A stretch of 64,000 bases of DNA from Megascapheus bottae (GCA_024803745.1 JANJXV010000043.1:5837018-5901017); one strand, 5' to 3'; shown: positions 9,186 to 21,884, numbered from the stretch's first letter. A program made the numbers and translations. The notes: generated by a model not told the origin, from the letters alone.

Positions 9186-11425
9186 ATGGTAGGAACTGAT
9201 AAATATCTCTCAATCCTAACTCTCAATATCAATGGATTTAACTCTCCAATTAAACAGCATAGACTGTCTACTTGGATCAAAATGCAAGATCCATCATAAT
9301 GCTATCTTCAAGAGACACATCTTACCCCAAAAACAATCATCTTTTGAAAGTGAGAGGTTGGAATAAACTCTATCAAGCTAACGGCCCCCATAAACAGGCT
9401 GGAATTGCCATCCTCATATCAGATAACATAGACTTCAAACTAAAATTAGTAAGAAAAGACAAAGAAGGTTACTGCATACTACTAAAGGGATCTTTCCTCC
9501 AGGAAGACATAATGATCCTAAATATTTACACACCCAATCCCGGAGATCCAAACTTCATCAAGGAAACTTTACTTACACTGAAACCATACATAGATCGAAA
9601 CACAGTGATTGTCCGTGACTTTAACACACCACTCGCACCTATGGAAAGATCAACAAGGCAAAAACTGAACAGAGAAACCTTAAAACTGAACAACTATGTA
9701 GACCAAATAGATCTAACAGACATCTGCAGAATATTCCACCCAGAAACAACACAATATACGATTTTCTCAGCAGCACATGGAACATTTTCCAAAATAGACC
9801 ACATCTTAGGCCATAAAACAAACCTGGACAGATTCAGAAACACTGAAATTATTCCCTGCACGCTCTCAGACCACAAAGGCATCAAATTGGAACTGAACAC
9901 ATCTCCACCAACGAAAACCCTGTACCTCACGGACACTGAACAACACATTGTGGAATCACCAATGGGGCATCGAAGAAATCAGAACAGAAATCCAACAGTT
10001 TATGAAATTTAACAGTAAGGAGCACACAAACTACCAACTCCTTTGGGACACAGCAAAGGCAGTACTCAGAGGAAAATTTATATCGCTGAGTGCCTACAAC
10101 AACAAGTTGGAAAACAAGGGAAAAATCGCAAACCAACAAGTTAATGTCTCACCTTAAGCTCCTGGAAAAAGAGCAACAAACCAACCCTAATCCCAGTAGA
10201 AAAAAGCAAATTATTAAATCAAAGCAGAATTAAATGATTTGGAATCCAAAAAAACTAGCGCATACTGAAATAAACAAAATCGCAGATGAAAATGGTAATA
10301 TCACGACAGAAATTACCAAGATCCAGAATGTCATGAGGGAATACTTCTCAAATCTTTACACCAACAAATTTGAGAATCTAGAAGAAATGGACGAATTCCT
10401 AGCCAATATTAACATACCCACACTGAACTAAGAAGAACTAACCCAACTCAACAAGCCTATTTCAAGCTCTGAAATAGAAATGGCAATTAGAGAACTTCCA
10501 TCTAAGAAAAGCCCAGGGCCAGATGGATTCACAGCTGAATTCTATAAAGTCTTCAAAGCAGAGCTCACACCAATACTCCTCAAGCTCTTCAATGAAATTG
10601 AAAATGAAGGTTCTTTACCAAACTCATTCTATGAAGCCAGTATAACCCGCATCCCCAAACCAGACAGATTCATCAAAGAAAGAGAACTATAGACCTATTT
10701 CTTCATGAACATTGATGCAAAACGTCTCAACAAAATACTGGCCAACCGTCTACAACAACTCATCAAAAATTATACACTATGATCAAACAGGATTCATCAC
10801 AGGGAGGCAAAGCTGGTTCAACATAGCAAATCAATATAATTCAACACATCAACAGGAGCAAGGACAAAAATTACATGATTGTCTCAATAGATGCAGAAAA
10901 GGCATTTGACAAGGTCCAACACCCCTTTATGTTAAAAGCTCTGGAGAAACTAGGAATCCATGGAACATTCCTCAATACAATAAAGGCTGTGTATGAGAAA
11001 CCCACTGGTAGTATTACACTTAATGGTGAAAAGTTAAACCATTCCCTCTAACATCAGGAACGAGAAAAGGATGCCCACTCTCTCCACTCCTCTTTAACAT
11101 ACTATTAGAATTCCTAGCCAGTGCAATAAGGCAAGAAGCAAACATAAAGGGGATCCAAGAAGGGAAAGAGGAAGTAAAACTATCCCTCTTTGCAGATGAC
11201 ATGATTCTGTATTTAAAGAATCCTATAGACTCTACAAGCTCCTTGAGCTGATTCAAAACTTTGGAAGGGTAGCAGGCTAGAAAATTAACCCTCAAAAATC
11301 AACTGCCTACCTTTAAGCCAATAGTGAGAGGAACGAGGCAATAATCAGGAAAGAAACTCTTTTCACAATAGCCTCAAAGAAATAAAGTAACTAGGAATTA
11401 GCTTAACTAAAATGTAAAGGACCTT
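9186..11425 (+). pseudogene. L1 copy A ORF2, endonuclease and reverse transcriptase part (broken)
   Basis: ORF2 supplies endonuclease and reverse transcriptase for target-primed reverse transcription. The ATG at 9186 begins MVGTDKYLSIL with the LNING endonuclease motif. The frame breaks near 9290 where the LQETHL (catalytic Glu) segment should be. Later frames carry the usual GDFNT segment as RDFNT (near 9620), the QKSTA region and the reverse transcriptase FADD box at 11189-11200. Several stops and indels (for example near 10160, 10430, 10690 and 10900) make it non-functional. The reading is cut at about 11425 by antisense copy B and resumes at 13143. Confidence 0.85.
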
Positions 11426-13142
11426 TTTTAAAAAATATATTTTATGGTAATTAATAAAAGGGTTACATGATATTTGCCAGATAAATGGTGCCTTAATTCC
11501 CACACATTGAAACCCTTTCACACGTCATGGTCCCCATTTCCCTTCCCCCTTCCCCCACCCCTTATCCTGTTTTCCCCTGTTCCCTATCCAATTTCAAATA
11601 AGCAAATACAAATATATCCAATATATCAGATAACAAAGTGAGATAGTGTAACAATATGAGATAACCAAGGGACAGTAGAAGTGATGAGAGATAACATAGT
11701 ACCTTAAGAACAACAACAATTAATTATATGGCTTATGTTTACATCATATTTTAAATGACAATTTTAACAAACAATGTTCAATGAGGAAATCTCTAATTAC
11801 ATTCTCTGGGACTTAGTCTTTAGAACTTAATCCAAATTAGGCTAACGGTTTTTATGTCATAGAAACATATCAGTTTATGAAATAAAATTTTATGATTATA
11901 GAGTCATAGGTTTTTTTGTGTATATAGTCATGTTTGTATTTCCATTACTATGTCCATTGCTTTGGGTATGCAGTTATTGAGTCCTCTCTCTTGTACACTT
12001 TGGATTTAATAACCACATATTAAGGATACCATGCGCCTTTTGTTCCTGAGGTCTTGACTTGTCTCACTCAGCATGATTCGCTCTAGATTCATCCACTTCC
12101 CTGCGAATGCCATTATTTTATCTTGCCTGTTGGCTATGTAGAATTCCATTGTGTATACATACCACATTTTCTGTATCCATTCATCTGCAGTAGGGCATCT
12201 GGGTTGTTTCCATCGCATGGCTATTGTGAATAGTGCAGAGATGATCATAGCTGAGCAGGTGTCTTTATAATATCCTGGGTCATGATGTTCAGGATAAATG
12301 CCCAGAAATGGTATGGCGAGATCATAGGGAAGGTCTATTTTCAGTTCTTTAAGGAACCTCCACACTGCTTTCCAGAGTGGCTGAACTAGTTTACAATCCC
12401 ACCAGCAGTGGAGTAGGGTTCTTTTTTCTCTACAACCCCGCCAACAACTGTCATTGTCTTGGCCATTCTTGTTGGGGTAAGGTGGTATCTTGGGGTTGTT
12501 TTTATTTGCATTTCCTTTATGATCATAGATGATGAACATTTTCTCATATGTGTTTCTGCCATTTTAATCTCTTCTTCTGATAGGTCTCTCTTTAGTTCCC
12601 TCGCCCATTTAGTGAATGGTTTATTGGGTTTTCAGGGGATTAGTTTCTTGAGTTCCCTGTAGATACTGGATATTAAGCATTTGTCAGATGTATTGTTGGT
12701 GAGTATCTTTTCCCAGTTGGTTGGCTGTCTCTCTACTTTTGCAACTATGTTTTTATCTGTACAGAAATTTTTACTTTTAGGTAGTCCCATTTATCGAGTC
12801 TCTCTCCAATCTGTTGGGACCCTGGGATTCTGTTCAGGAATCTGTTGCCTGTGCCTATGAGTTCCAGTTTCTCTCCTACATTATCGTGTAGCAATTTCAC
12901 GGTTTCCGGTCTGACGTTGAGGTCTTTGATCCACTTTGAGTTAATGCTTGGACGTGGCGAAAGGCTAGGGTCAATTTTTAGTTTTCTGCATGTGGCTGCC
13001 CAGTTTTTCCAGCACCAATAATTGAATAGACTGTATTTGTTCCATTGTACATCTTTGGCTCCTTTGTCAAATACAAGTTGCCTATAGGTATATGGTTCTA
13101 TTTCTGGGTCTTCCACTCTGTTCCACTGAACTTCTGGTCTGT
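11426..13142 (-). mobile_element. L1 copy B, antisense 3' end inserted into copy A
   Basis: On the minus strand this is a 5'-truncated L1: ORF2 C-terminal frames (12745-13116 and 12006-12539, including [19 protein letters not shown] and PTADEWIQKMWYVYTMEF), then a 3' untranslated region, ending in an A-rich tail at 11426-11440. ORF2 of copy A reads up to 'ggaccttttt' and continues with 'gtttttgatgaaaag' at 13146, so the interruption is an insertion. Confidence 0.85.
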
Positions 13143-13796
13143 TTTTGATGAAAAGTTTAAAACCCTAAAAAAGAAAATTAAAGCAGAAGTAAGGAAATGG
13201 AAAACCCTCCCATGCTCCTGGATTGGAAGAATCAACATTGTGAAAATGACAATCTTGCCAAGGGCTATCTACAAATTCATTGCAATACCCATCAATATCC
13301 CAATAGCATTCTTTAAAGAAATAGAAGAGGCAATTCAAAATTTCATATGGAATAATAAAAGACCCCCGTATAGCAAAAACACCTCTTAGCAGAAAGAACA
13401 GCGCTGGAGGAATTTCAATTCCAAACTTTAGACTCTATTACAGAGCTATAATTATCAGAACAGCTTAGTTGACACAAGAACAGGCCGGAAGACTAATGGA
13501 ATAGAACTGAGGACCCAGATATTAAACCACAGACCTATGGCCACCTAATCTTTGACAAGGGAGCCAAAAAAATAGAATGGAAGAAAGACAGCCTCTTCAA
13601 CAAGTTGTGCTGGTAGAACTAGTTAAAAACCTCCAGAAAACTAAAGTTGGATCCTTCTTTGTCACCCTGTGAAGAATTAACTCCAAATGGATCAAAGACC
13701 TGGAGGTAAAAGGTGACACACTGAAAACTTTACAGGAAGGAATAGGAGATACACTAGGCCTCCTTGACACAGGTCAAAACTTTCTTAATAAGGACT
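13143..13796 (+). mobile_element. L1 copy A, continuation of ORF2 after copy B
   Basis: Resumes at 'tttttgatgaaaagtttaaaaccc' (compare 32547 and 54083) and runs to 'ctttcttaataagga'. It then stops inside ORF2, with no 3' untranslated region or poly(A). Sequence from 13797 matches OR-unit block P (41760, 48930), so the 3' end was lost by a deletion that also removed about 35 bases of flank. Confidence 0.8.
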
Positions 13797-14964
13797 GATA
13801 TGGGAGAAATGAAGATCAGAAAATACAAATGTCCAGTTAGTCAGGGAGGATACTTTCAGTAATAATAATAATTATCATACATTTATCAAATCCACTAAAT
13901 GGAGCACTGAGCTATTCTTGTGATATTCTGAATAGTTACTAAGGGTAACATGTATGAGGTAACAAATATAATTTTATAGATGGAAACATTTGGTAGTATG
14001 CTCAGTTTCGCAGTGTCCATATTTAACATGTAATTTCTATAACTTTAAAACATGAGATACTTTTAAAATAATGGATAAAAACCAAGAAATTTTTTCCCTA
14101 TAGAGATCAAGTGATCTATTACATGTCCAAATATTCTTCAAGACAGTGAAGAGACCTGTCTCCAGAGATTTAGTCCCTGTTGAAATTAACAGTTCCTTTA
14201 AGGATTCCTTCTTATTTCTTTAATCAAAACAAAAGGGGAAAAAAACAAAAAGAACTATGTTCCCCTTGGAATAAATTAACTCCTCTCTCCCTGTAACAGC
14301 TACATTATTGCAAGAAATTAACCTAAATCTGTTTTTCCATGATGTCATCTTCACTTTAACTCATGGGAACAAAATGGTTTGGAGACTAGAAAGATATTTT
14401 ATTCCATGAAGACAATTATTTCATGAAATACAATTCATTTGATGAGATCTTAGTAGATTCATCGATTGACTTGCAAGAAACTGCACAAGCTTCTGACGCC
14501 CTTCTCTGAATCCAGTCTCCGTGAAAACCCTAGCTGACAAAGTTCTAAGAAGGAGTTGGGGGATAAAAAATCTTCAGTGGTAAAAATAAAAGAAGAAGAC
14601 AGAGCCACGGTAGCCTAATAAAGACGGGCGAAATGTAAATTTATGTCCAGTGAGGAGAAACAAGAGAAAAAGGACCAGAAGTGGGCTCACGTCTGCAGGT
14701 GAGGTCCCAGATCTCCAGGTAACTTATCATCCTCATGGAGCTCATGCTTTGGAAACTCTGATTTCCCTTCTTTCTCCAGCCTACAGCACCTTTCTCATGA
14801 AGTTCCTTTCCGGAAAGTCTCTTGCTCTTCTCCAAGAATCAGCGTTATCTGTCACATTTGCTTTATCCAATTATGTATTTATTAATCACCTGCTTAAAGA
14901 TCCATGTGCACCAGGTATTGTCTGTTGGGTTCCATGCCACTGGGCTTCTTTGTTCTCTAGGCCT
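13797..14964. other. OR-unit block P (spacer before OR2)
   Basis: Collinear with 41755-42900 and 48935-50080, and in reverse with 38860-39750. No gene recognised. Contains repeated 'tttcatgaaa' and 'catttcatgagga' motifs around 14400-14450 that are kept in the other copies. Confidence 0.6.
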
Positions 14965-15430
14965 GAGCCTTAAACTTGGCACTGTCCTAATCTCCTTTTA
15001 CTCAAGGCTAGCACTCTACTACTTGAGCTACAGATCCACTTCCAGCTTTTTCTGTCATTATTTGGAAATAAGGGTCTCGTGGACTTTCCTTTCCCATTAG
15101 TGTCCATAACAAAATCTAGCCAACAATGGAATTATTGATAAAGAAGAATTCCCCTTCATGTGTGTCTGTGTGTGTGTTGTATGTGTGTGTTTTGTGTGTG
15201 TGTGCTTGCATGTGCATGTGCCAGCCATGGGGCTTGAACTGTGGGTCTTTGCACTCTCCCTGAACTTCTGAGCCATACCAAGTGAACTGCAGCTCACTTG
15301 TGGCTTTTTGGTAATTAATCAGGAATGATAATCTCATGGATTTCCATGTCTGAGCTGGCTTCACACCCTTATCCTTCAATTGCAGCCTCCTAGTAGCTAG
15401 AATGCCAGCTTGAGCCACTGGCACCCAACT
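14965..15430 (-). mobile_element. Two antisense SINE copies with a TG-rich tract between
   Basis: The first (14965-15090) lacks its Alu-like end; the second (15215-15430) follows a degenerate TG tract at 15160-15215. Paralogues are at 43055-43705 and 50230-50790. Confidence 0.65.
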
Positions 15431-15920
15431 TCCCTCACTTAGTTTTGCACATGCACACTGGCTTCAGTGTGCACAGAATGGTTTTCTATGTATTCAAACT
15501 GGAAAAGGGGGTTTTCCTGGGGTATTTTCACGAAGGCATATATTGTGTTTTGATCACACTAAACCCCTCTGTAGCTCTTTCGTTGGCCCATAGTCCCTTC
15601 TTCTGATTTCAACAGGGTTTAGTGGATTTTATCTTCATCTTCACACATATTCTGTATTAATCCCACCATTACTTCCCTCTCTCTCTGGCTTGTCCCCACA
15701 AACAACTACATTCCTGATATATTTACAGATAGATAGATAATATGTAGATTGATCATAGATAATAGAAATTAGATGCTAAAAAATTATAACTCTAAGAGTG
15801 ACATTTTCCTTACCTTTAATGATTCCAATAGAGTCTTCCTGTATAGAATCCTGAAAAGATTAGATTTCTTTAATGGGTAAACAAGATTGAGATAAGCCTA
15901 CTATTTATTATATTTTTGAT
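15431..15920. other. OR-unit block P, conserved non-coding part
   Basis: The segment around 15440-15660 ('gcacactggcttcagtgtgcacagaatgg' region) is among the best-conserved spacer, also at 43710-43930, 50800-51020 and reversed at 38250-38460. No function can be assigned. Confidence 0.5.
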
Positions 15921-16100
15921 ATTTCATTCTAATTAATAGAAGGGTTACATTATATTCACCAGATAGAAGGTGCATTACTTCACAAACACTGATGCCCTTT
16001 CTCATGTTTTGGTCCCCATTACATTTGCCTCACCCCTGCCCCTCATCTTGTTATCCCCCCTTCCCTCTTTATTTTTACATCTCACTGTATAAATATCAAG
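15921..16100 (-). mobile_element. L1 3' end fragment, antisense
   Basis: 'aattaatagaagggttacattatattcacc' is the reversed L1 3' terminus and runs into the C-rich 3' untranslated region. Confidence 0.75.
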
Positions 16101-16289
16101 TGTCTAGGTAGGAAACGACAACTGAAAACTACACATATTTCACAGTTAACTGTCAGTATGCCCATTGAGTTAGACATAAAATTTAAGATTTCATTGTAAT
16201 TCATAAAACTTTGTAAGAGAAGATAGCATTAAAGATAAATGAAAAAGAAAAAAAACAAAGATAAAAACTAACAAAGACACAGTTCAGTA

Positions 16290-16630
16290 GGTAATGGACC
16301 AAGAGACAGACAGATAGATACACAGATAATAGATGGGCAATTACATAGATATATCAGAAGGTAATACAAAAACACATGGATAGATATATAACTAACCAAG
16401 AGACAGACAAATAAGTACAAAGGTGGATAGATATTACACAGATAGATATGCACAGGCATACATACATAGATAACAGTACACACATACACAGAAACTGAGA
16501 TATCACAGTATCCTGGTACGTACATGATAGACAGACACATACATACATAAACAATAGACATACAGTGGGTTGGAAGGTGGGTAAGAAGAGAGCTAGCTGA
16601 GTAGGCAGACAAATAGATACAAAGATACAA
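16290..16630. repeat. Degenerate GATA/CATA-rich tract
   Basis: Imperfect tetranucleotide array with a paralogue at 51150-51480 in the last P block. It gives spurious long minus-strand open frames. Confidence 0.75.
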
Positions 16631-17160
16631 AATTGTGAAGAAGAGAACACATGTACCATTTGTCTTTCTGAACCTGGATTATTTTGCTTCCAGTCATTTT
16701 CCTCCACAGGATGGAATCCAGTGTTCTTAAAGGCTGAATACTATTCCATTATATGTCTGTTTCTGTTCTCCTTTCATCCACAGGACAGTGGGGCTGATTT
16801 AATTCGTTGTCTCAGCCTAAAAGGCCTGTGCCTTCTTTTCCTACTCCATCTTTCCTCCCCCCAGCACAAATGATTTCCATTTCCCAGAAGATTTTCCTCC
16901 CGAATGCTGTCATTCTGATTTACACAGCTTCCATTGCATGAGCATAAAAGATGTTAACACGTGTAATTGTTCTGGATAAGACAAACACTAATGTTCAAAC
17001 CTTAAGATTTCTTTGTAAATATTCCAGACAAACTGCTCTTTCAGAGCCTTCAGCATATGAATCATCTTCATCCAGTTTACTATTGCATGATCCATTAATT
17101 CTGCTGATTTCCGCACAATATGTTCCTGCTCCAGAGCATGAAATCCCATGCAAGTGATGG
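16631..17160. other. OR-unit block P, no gene seen
   Basis: Matches 51490-51735, where L1 copy L begins. Nothing else recognised. Confidence 0.45.
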
Positions 17161-17335
17161 ATGGTGTGTGTGTGAGACTACTTACTCAAGGCTACTATAA
17201 AATCCACTGTCATCCTTTTAGTGCTACAAAAAGGATATAATAATCTGACAGACTTTTCTTACCCAGACTGACTTACAACCCCAAGCCTTAGCTCTCCACT
17301 TCCTGAGTAGCTAGGATTACAGGCATGAATTAAAT
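17160..17335 (-). mobile_element. Dimeric SINE, antisense, partly deleted
   Basis: Ends in CTGAGTAGCTAGGATTACAGGCATGA; paralogous with 44195-44400 and (reversed) 37770-37985. Confidence 0.7.
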
Positions 17336-18000
17336 GTGCTAAGCATATCATAGGTTTTTTTTAATGATTTCGTGCTCCTTTGTCCTCATTTCTGTGCAGC
17401 TGGTATTCTCTTTTTTACCCTCTCTCATATTTTGGAAGAAATCACCTAGAAGGAATTCTCTGTCGGGAGGTTTCCACAGCCATGCTGACCAGCCATGGTA
17501 TATTCCATCCACACAGGTAACAGATGTGTTGTGTTGAGAACAGCTCAGCCCACGAACGCGGCTGGACTCCAGGCAATGAGGCTGAATGACATCCGGGAAC
17601 TCCATGTACTGAGATCTTCCCCACAAATGCTCCCATTCCTATGATAGATGCTCGCTCCATGGCCTGCACACAACAGGAGGACAACTCAATCCTATTACAT
17701 GGTGAACATTCCCGCCACCCGGAAAATAGGTAAAAGAGTTAATTGTACCTGAGAGTTGAAAGCGCTTCCTGAAAGGTGAAAGCAGTGGAAAAGGTGGACA
17801 GAGAAATGGAGAGAAGAAAGGTGGGCTAAATCATTCGTAATATTCAGTGTACAAATGTGAAGCTGGAACTGAGTGAACTGAGGGAGGGGTTGGAGTGGGG
17901 GGAGTTGGGTGACATGGATGAAATGGTCTTTTACTCAAAAACTGATCATTGAATTGCAGCCCTATTGTACAAGTAGGTAAGAATAAGGTTTAGAAAAATA
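17336..18000. other. Upstream block of OR2 with GA-rich module
   Basis: Same order as before OR1 and OR3: the region around 'ctgtcgggaggtttccacagcc', then the GA-rich module at 17800-17990 with the 'attgtacaagta' tail. Confidence 0.5.
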
Positions 18001-18002
18001 CA

Positions 18003-18200
18003 TTTCATAGGGACTGCATCACGGCCTACTGATAGAGTGCTTGTCTAGCATGCACGAACTCCCGAGGTTGAATCCTCAGTACCACACACATAGAAAAAAC
18101 TGGAAGTGCTTCTGTGGCTCACTTAATAGTACTCTAACTTTGACAAAGCCAAGGACAGTGCCCAGGCCTTGAGTTCAAGCCTCAGGACTAGCAAAACACA
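18003..18200 (+). mobile_element. ID-like element followed by the ID half of a dimeric SINE
   Basis: 18005-18090 looks like a stand-alone ID (tRNA-Ala-like) element with 'gatagagtgcttgtctagcatg' and 'gaggttgaatcctcagtacc'. 18098-18200 is the ID-like half of the dimeric SINE. It sits directly upstream of OR2. Confidence 0.6.
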
Positions 18201-18401
18201 AAATTTCACAGTCAGTGAATACAAGACAGGGATATTTACCCACATATTACAATATGAAAGTGAGTGGAGCCAATCTTGGCTGTGCAGGTCAACCTAGGAA
18301 ACAAAAAAGGCATCTGGCAGGGGAAGGGCATGACCACCTGAGCTGGCAGTGGGCATTGATTGAACTTTTCCTTACTTGCCCCAAAGAAAACAACTAGGGC
18401 T

Positions 18402-19338
18402 ATGACAGCACAAAACCACACAGGGGAATCACAATTCCTCCTGCTGGGCCTCTCAGATGACCCTCAACTCCAGCCCATCCTCTTTGTGCTCTTCCTGTCC
18501 ATGTACCTGATCACTGTGCTTGGAAATCTGCTCATCATCCTGGCTGTCATCTCTGACCCCCTCCTCCACACGCCCATGTACTTCTTCCTCTCCAACCTGT
18601 CTTTTGTGGACATCTGTTTTACTACTACTACCATCCCCAAGATACTGGTGAACATCCAGACCCAGAGGAAAGACATCTCCTACCCAGATTGCCTCACTCA
18701 GGTGTATTTCTTCATGATTTTTGGTGGAATGGAAAATTTCCTATTGACCGTGATGGCTTACGACCGCTTTGTGGCCATCTGTCACCCACTGAACTACCCA
18801 GTTATCATGAACCCTCATTTCTGTGGTCTCCTGGTTCTGGGGTCCTGGTTTCTCATTTTCTGCATCTCACTACTCCATGTTCTACTGATGAGGAAATTAA
18901 ACTTCTCCCCAGGATCCACCATCCCCCATTTCTTCTGTGAACTAGCTCAAATTCTTCAAAGTGGCCATATCTGACACCCTCATCAATGACATCTGTGTGT
19001 ACCTGGCTTTTGTGTTGTTTGGTTTGTTTGCTGCCTTTGGAATCTTCTTCTCTCCTGTTTAATGAAGCTGCCCAACATGGCTAGGAAGCACAAAGCCTTC
19101 TCCACCTGTGGCTCTCACCTCTGCCTGGTCTCCTTGTTCTACGGGACAGGACTTGGGGTGTACCTCAGCTCTGCGGTGTCCTCCTCCGCCCGCCCACAGT
19201 AGCAAGGTGGCCTCAGTGATGTACACAGTGGTCACGCCCATGCTGAACCCCTTCATCTACAGCCTGAGGAACCAGGACGTGATGGGGGCTCTGGGGAGAC
19301 TGCCAGGCAGAGTGGTCTCCTGTCTTGATGGATTGTGA
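18402..19338 (+). pseudogene. Olfactory receptor pseudogene, OR7-like (frameshifted)
   Basis: Close paralogue of OR1 along its whole length. The start ATG is at 18402 ([10 protein letters not shown]), and TM1 to TM4 read normally, with canonical MAYDRF. Frame lesions compared with OR1 are an extra A at about 18957 ('cttcaaagtggcc' against 'ctccaggtggcc'), a net 16-base loss at about 19055 after 'ttcttctct' (removing part of TM5 and loop 3) and a net 4-base gain at about 19190 ('gcccgccc'). The open frame ends at 18974 after 190 codons. The end keeps [14 protein letters not shown] and stops at 19336-19338, like OR1. The ancestral motifs are normal here although the gene is broken; OR1 shows the opposite. 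Confidence 0.9.
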
Positions 19339-19845
19339 AGCACAGAACAAAGTAGTCCACTGCAAGAGGGAAGAATAATTGGCTGAATATCAGCATCATT
19401 GATTCTTTTTCTTCATTATAGGACTCAGTATTTATATATATATCCATCTAGAAAATATATATGAATTCAAGAATACCCTGCAAAGCCCCTATGGCTTTGT
19501 CTGTCTATATGTGGACATCTGTCTTTGAAAGAAATTTGCTTAATATACTTCAGAAAAACAACTTTCTTGTCAGTGTGAATTTTCCTTAATATTCCCATTT
19601 GGCGAGGTGTTATACAAATTCTTCTGGTCATTTCTAATTGAGCATAGAAACCACTTATCACAGTCCGAGGTTACACAGCATAACCTTAAGTTATCCCCTT
19701 CTATATTAAATCTTCCTCCTAAAACAAAAATCTTCTTCTTCCTCGTCTGCCTCCTTTTTCCTCCTCCTCCTCCTGCTCCTCTTGTACTTCTGCTTCTGCT
19801 GCTACTTCTGCTGCTGCTTCTTCCTCTTCCTCTTCCTCTTCTCCA
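19339..19845. other. OR2 3' flank with CTC/CTT/CTG simple repeat
   Basis: Block D start, collinear with 3289-3740; the pyrimidine tract covers about 19700-19850. Confidence 0.6.
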
Positions 19846-20070
19846 ACAACCCTGGGACTGAATTCAGTGTCTGGTGCTGCTTGTGAGCATTTTTGATCAG
19901 GGTTATTCCTCTGCTATTTGAGACACATCTACACAATCCCCATATCAGGGAGCTATTCAAAGATAAGACCCTCATAGTCTTTTGCCTGTGCTGGCTTTAA
20001 ACAACAGTCCTCAGATCCCAGTCTCCTGTGTAGCTGGGATAACAGATGTCAATCTCCGCCATTTGGCAAG
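19846..20070 (-). mobile_element. Dimeric SINE, antisense
   Basis: Orthologous to the copy at 3742-3970. Confidence 0.65.
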
Positions 20071-20463
20071 ACAAAATGACTTGATTTTTTACTTAGCAGA
20101 ATCAGAATAAACACATACAAGAATCCAAATAAAATCTCAACACTTTCAGAACAGCAGGTATGGCCTTACATGTGAGATTTTGTTTAAGTTTGAGGGAATA
20201 TTTTTTTACTAATTTCTCTTTCCACTCAGGTATGAACTTGTTTCCATGATAGCTATACTAAGTGACATCCTCAGACAACAGTGTCTGAGCACGCCTGTTT
20301 CTTCTCAACTTCACCAGAATTGGTGTTGTAGATTTCCTTCAGCATTGACATAATACAGAATCACATTCTTTTCTTGATTTGCATATCCTATGAAGTTAAG
20401 AGGTTGAATATTTCTTCGTGGATTTCTTCATGGCCATTTTTGCCTCTTTTAATGATTGTCTTG

Positions 20464-20698
20464 GTTGTGAGCATTGGCTCACACCTGTAATCCTAGCTAC
20501 TCAGGAAGATGAGATTTGAGGATCGCAGTTCAAAGTCAGCTTAGGCTCTAAAGTCTGTGAGACTCTTATCGGCAATTAACCACTAGAATACCAAAAGTGT
20601 TGCTGTGACTCAAGGGGTAGGGCAGTAGCCTTCAGCTGAAGAGCTCAAGAACAGCAATCAAGCCCTGAGATCAAGCCCCATGACCAAACAAAAAAAAT
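20464..20698 (+). mobile_element. Dimeric SINE, sense, with A-rich tail
   Basis: Well-preserved copy ('cacctgtaatcctagctactcagg' through 'gatcaagccccatgacc' and an A-rich tail). It is absent after OR1 (4370) but present at 32800-33020 and 46655-46850, so it groups the D blocks. Confidence 0.85.
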
Positions 20699-21029
20699 AC
20701 ATGAAAAAATAAAGAAATAAACATTATCTTATCCATCTTTTTACTCATTGGGAAGTCAACTTAATTGTAAACCCTTAATTTTTGTTGTTGAGTATCTGAG
20801 AGGCTTTCCTTCTAACTCGTGGGACTGGGGCTCTTTACAAGTGAATACCCCACACACATCTCTCATTCTTATCAGCCTGTCCCATGCTCTGAATAAAGAT
20901 TTGATTTCTGCAATCCCTTTTGTCAATGTTTCCTCCTATTTAATGAAATACTATGGAAATTTCCAGAAAGTACTAGTGTTGGCTATATCTCCAGTTATGT
21001 TCTCTATGGTTTCCTGTTGTAATTTCAGC

Positions 21030-21345
21030 TTCAGGTCTTACAGGCTGAGATGTAGGATGGTGCCTCCAAGCCAGGTTGGAGAGGAATGTCTGTGACACTC
21101 ATCTCTACCCATAAAACTGCTGGAAGTAAACGGGGCAGCCTGTGCTCACACCTGAATCCTAGCTACTCGGGAGCCTGAGATCTGAGGATCACAGATCAAA
21201 CCCAGCCTGGACATGAAAGTCCATCAGACTCTTACCTCCAATTAACCACCAGAAACCTGAAAGTGGTGCTGTGGCTCAAACAAGGAGAGTGTTAGCCTTG
21301 AGAGCTCAGAGATAGCGCCTAGGCCTACAGTTCAAGCCCCACAAG
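21030..21345 (+). mobile_element. Two adjoining dimeric SINE copies, sense
   Basis: Same pair as at 4675-4995; runs into a GA tract. Confidence 0.7.
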
Positions 21346-21425
21346 AAAGAGAGAGAGAGAGGAAGAGAGAGAGAGAGAGGGAGGCAGGGGGGGTGGGGGA
21401 GAGAGAGGGGTGAGCTCTCTCTCTC
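21339..21425. repeat. (GA)n-rich tract
   Basis: Impure GA repeat on the SINE tail. It is much longer in the paralogues at 33664-33822 and 47470-47660. Confidence 0.9.
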
Positions 21426-21649
21426 TCTGGTAAGGGAACAACACACAATGTACTGAATGGAGAAACCTGGAAGGTTCTCTCAAAGATCGAGATTACACAG
21501 GAGCCTGCATTCACCCCTGTCACTCAGCACTGCGTCCCTGCCAGAGCAATCCGTCAAGATAAAGAAAAACATGCACTCAAATTTGAAAAAATAATACATC
21601 CCAGAGTGTCACTGTGTGTACAAGATATGACCTCCACTAAAGTAACTCC

Positions 21650-21884
21650 AAAAATCAGTTCTGGTGCTGGAGACTCAACCCCGAACCCCCAGCTACTGCA
21701 CAGGCTGAGATCTGAGGATGGAAACTCACGGTCATAATAGGCCTGAAGTCCTCCAGGACCTTTTTTCCAGTTCAGTAGGAACAAGACATAAGTGGAGCTG
21801 TGACAGAAATGATAGAGCACCAACCTTCAGCACAAAAGGTTAGGGAGAATTCTCCAATCCAGAACTCCATGCCTAGAACCAACA

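Noticed and set aside
16268..16707. Cysteine/tyrosine-rich minus-strand frames of about 120 codons, also at 51162-51648
   Set aside because: Translations of degenerate GATA/CATA repeat.
18360..18974. Shortened but functional OR of 204 codons
   Set aside because: The frame ends before TM5 through a one-base insertion, and later parts of the OR follow in other frames.
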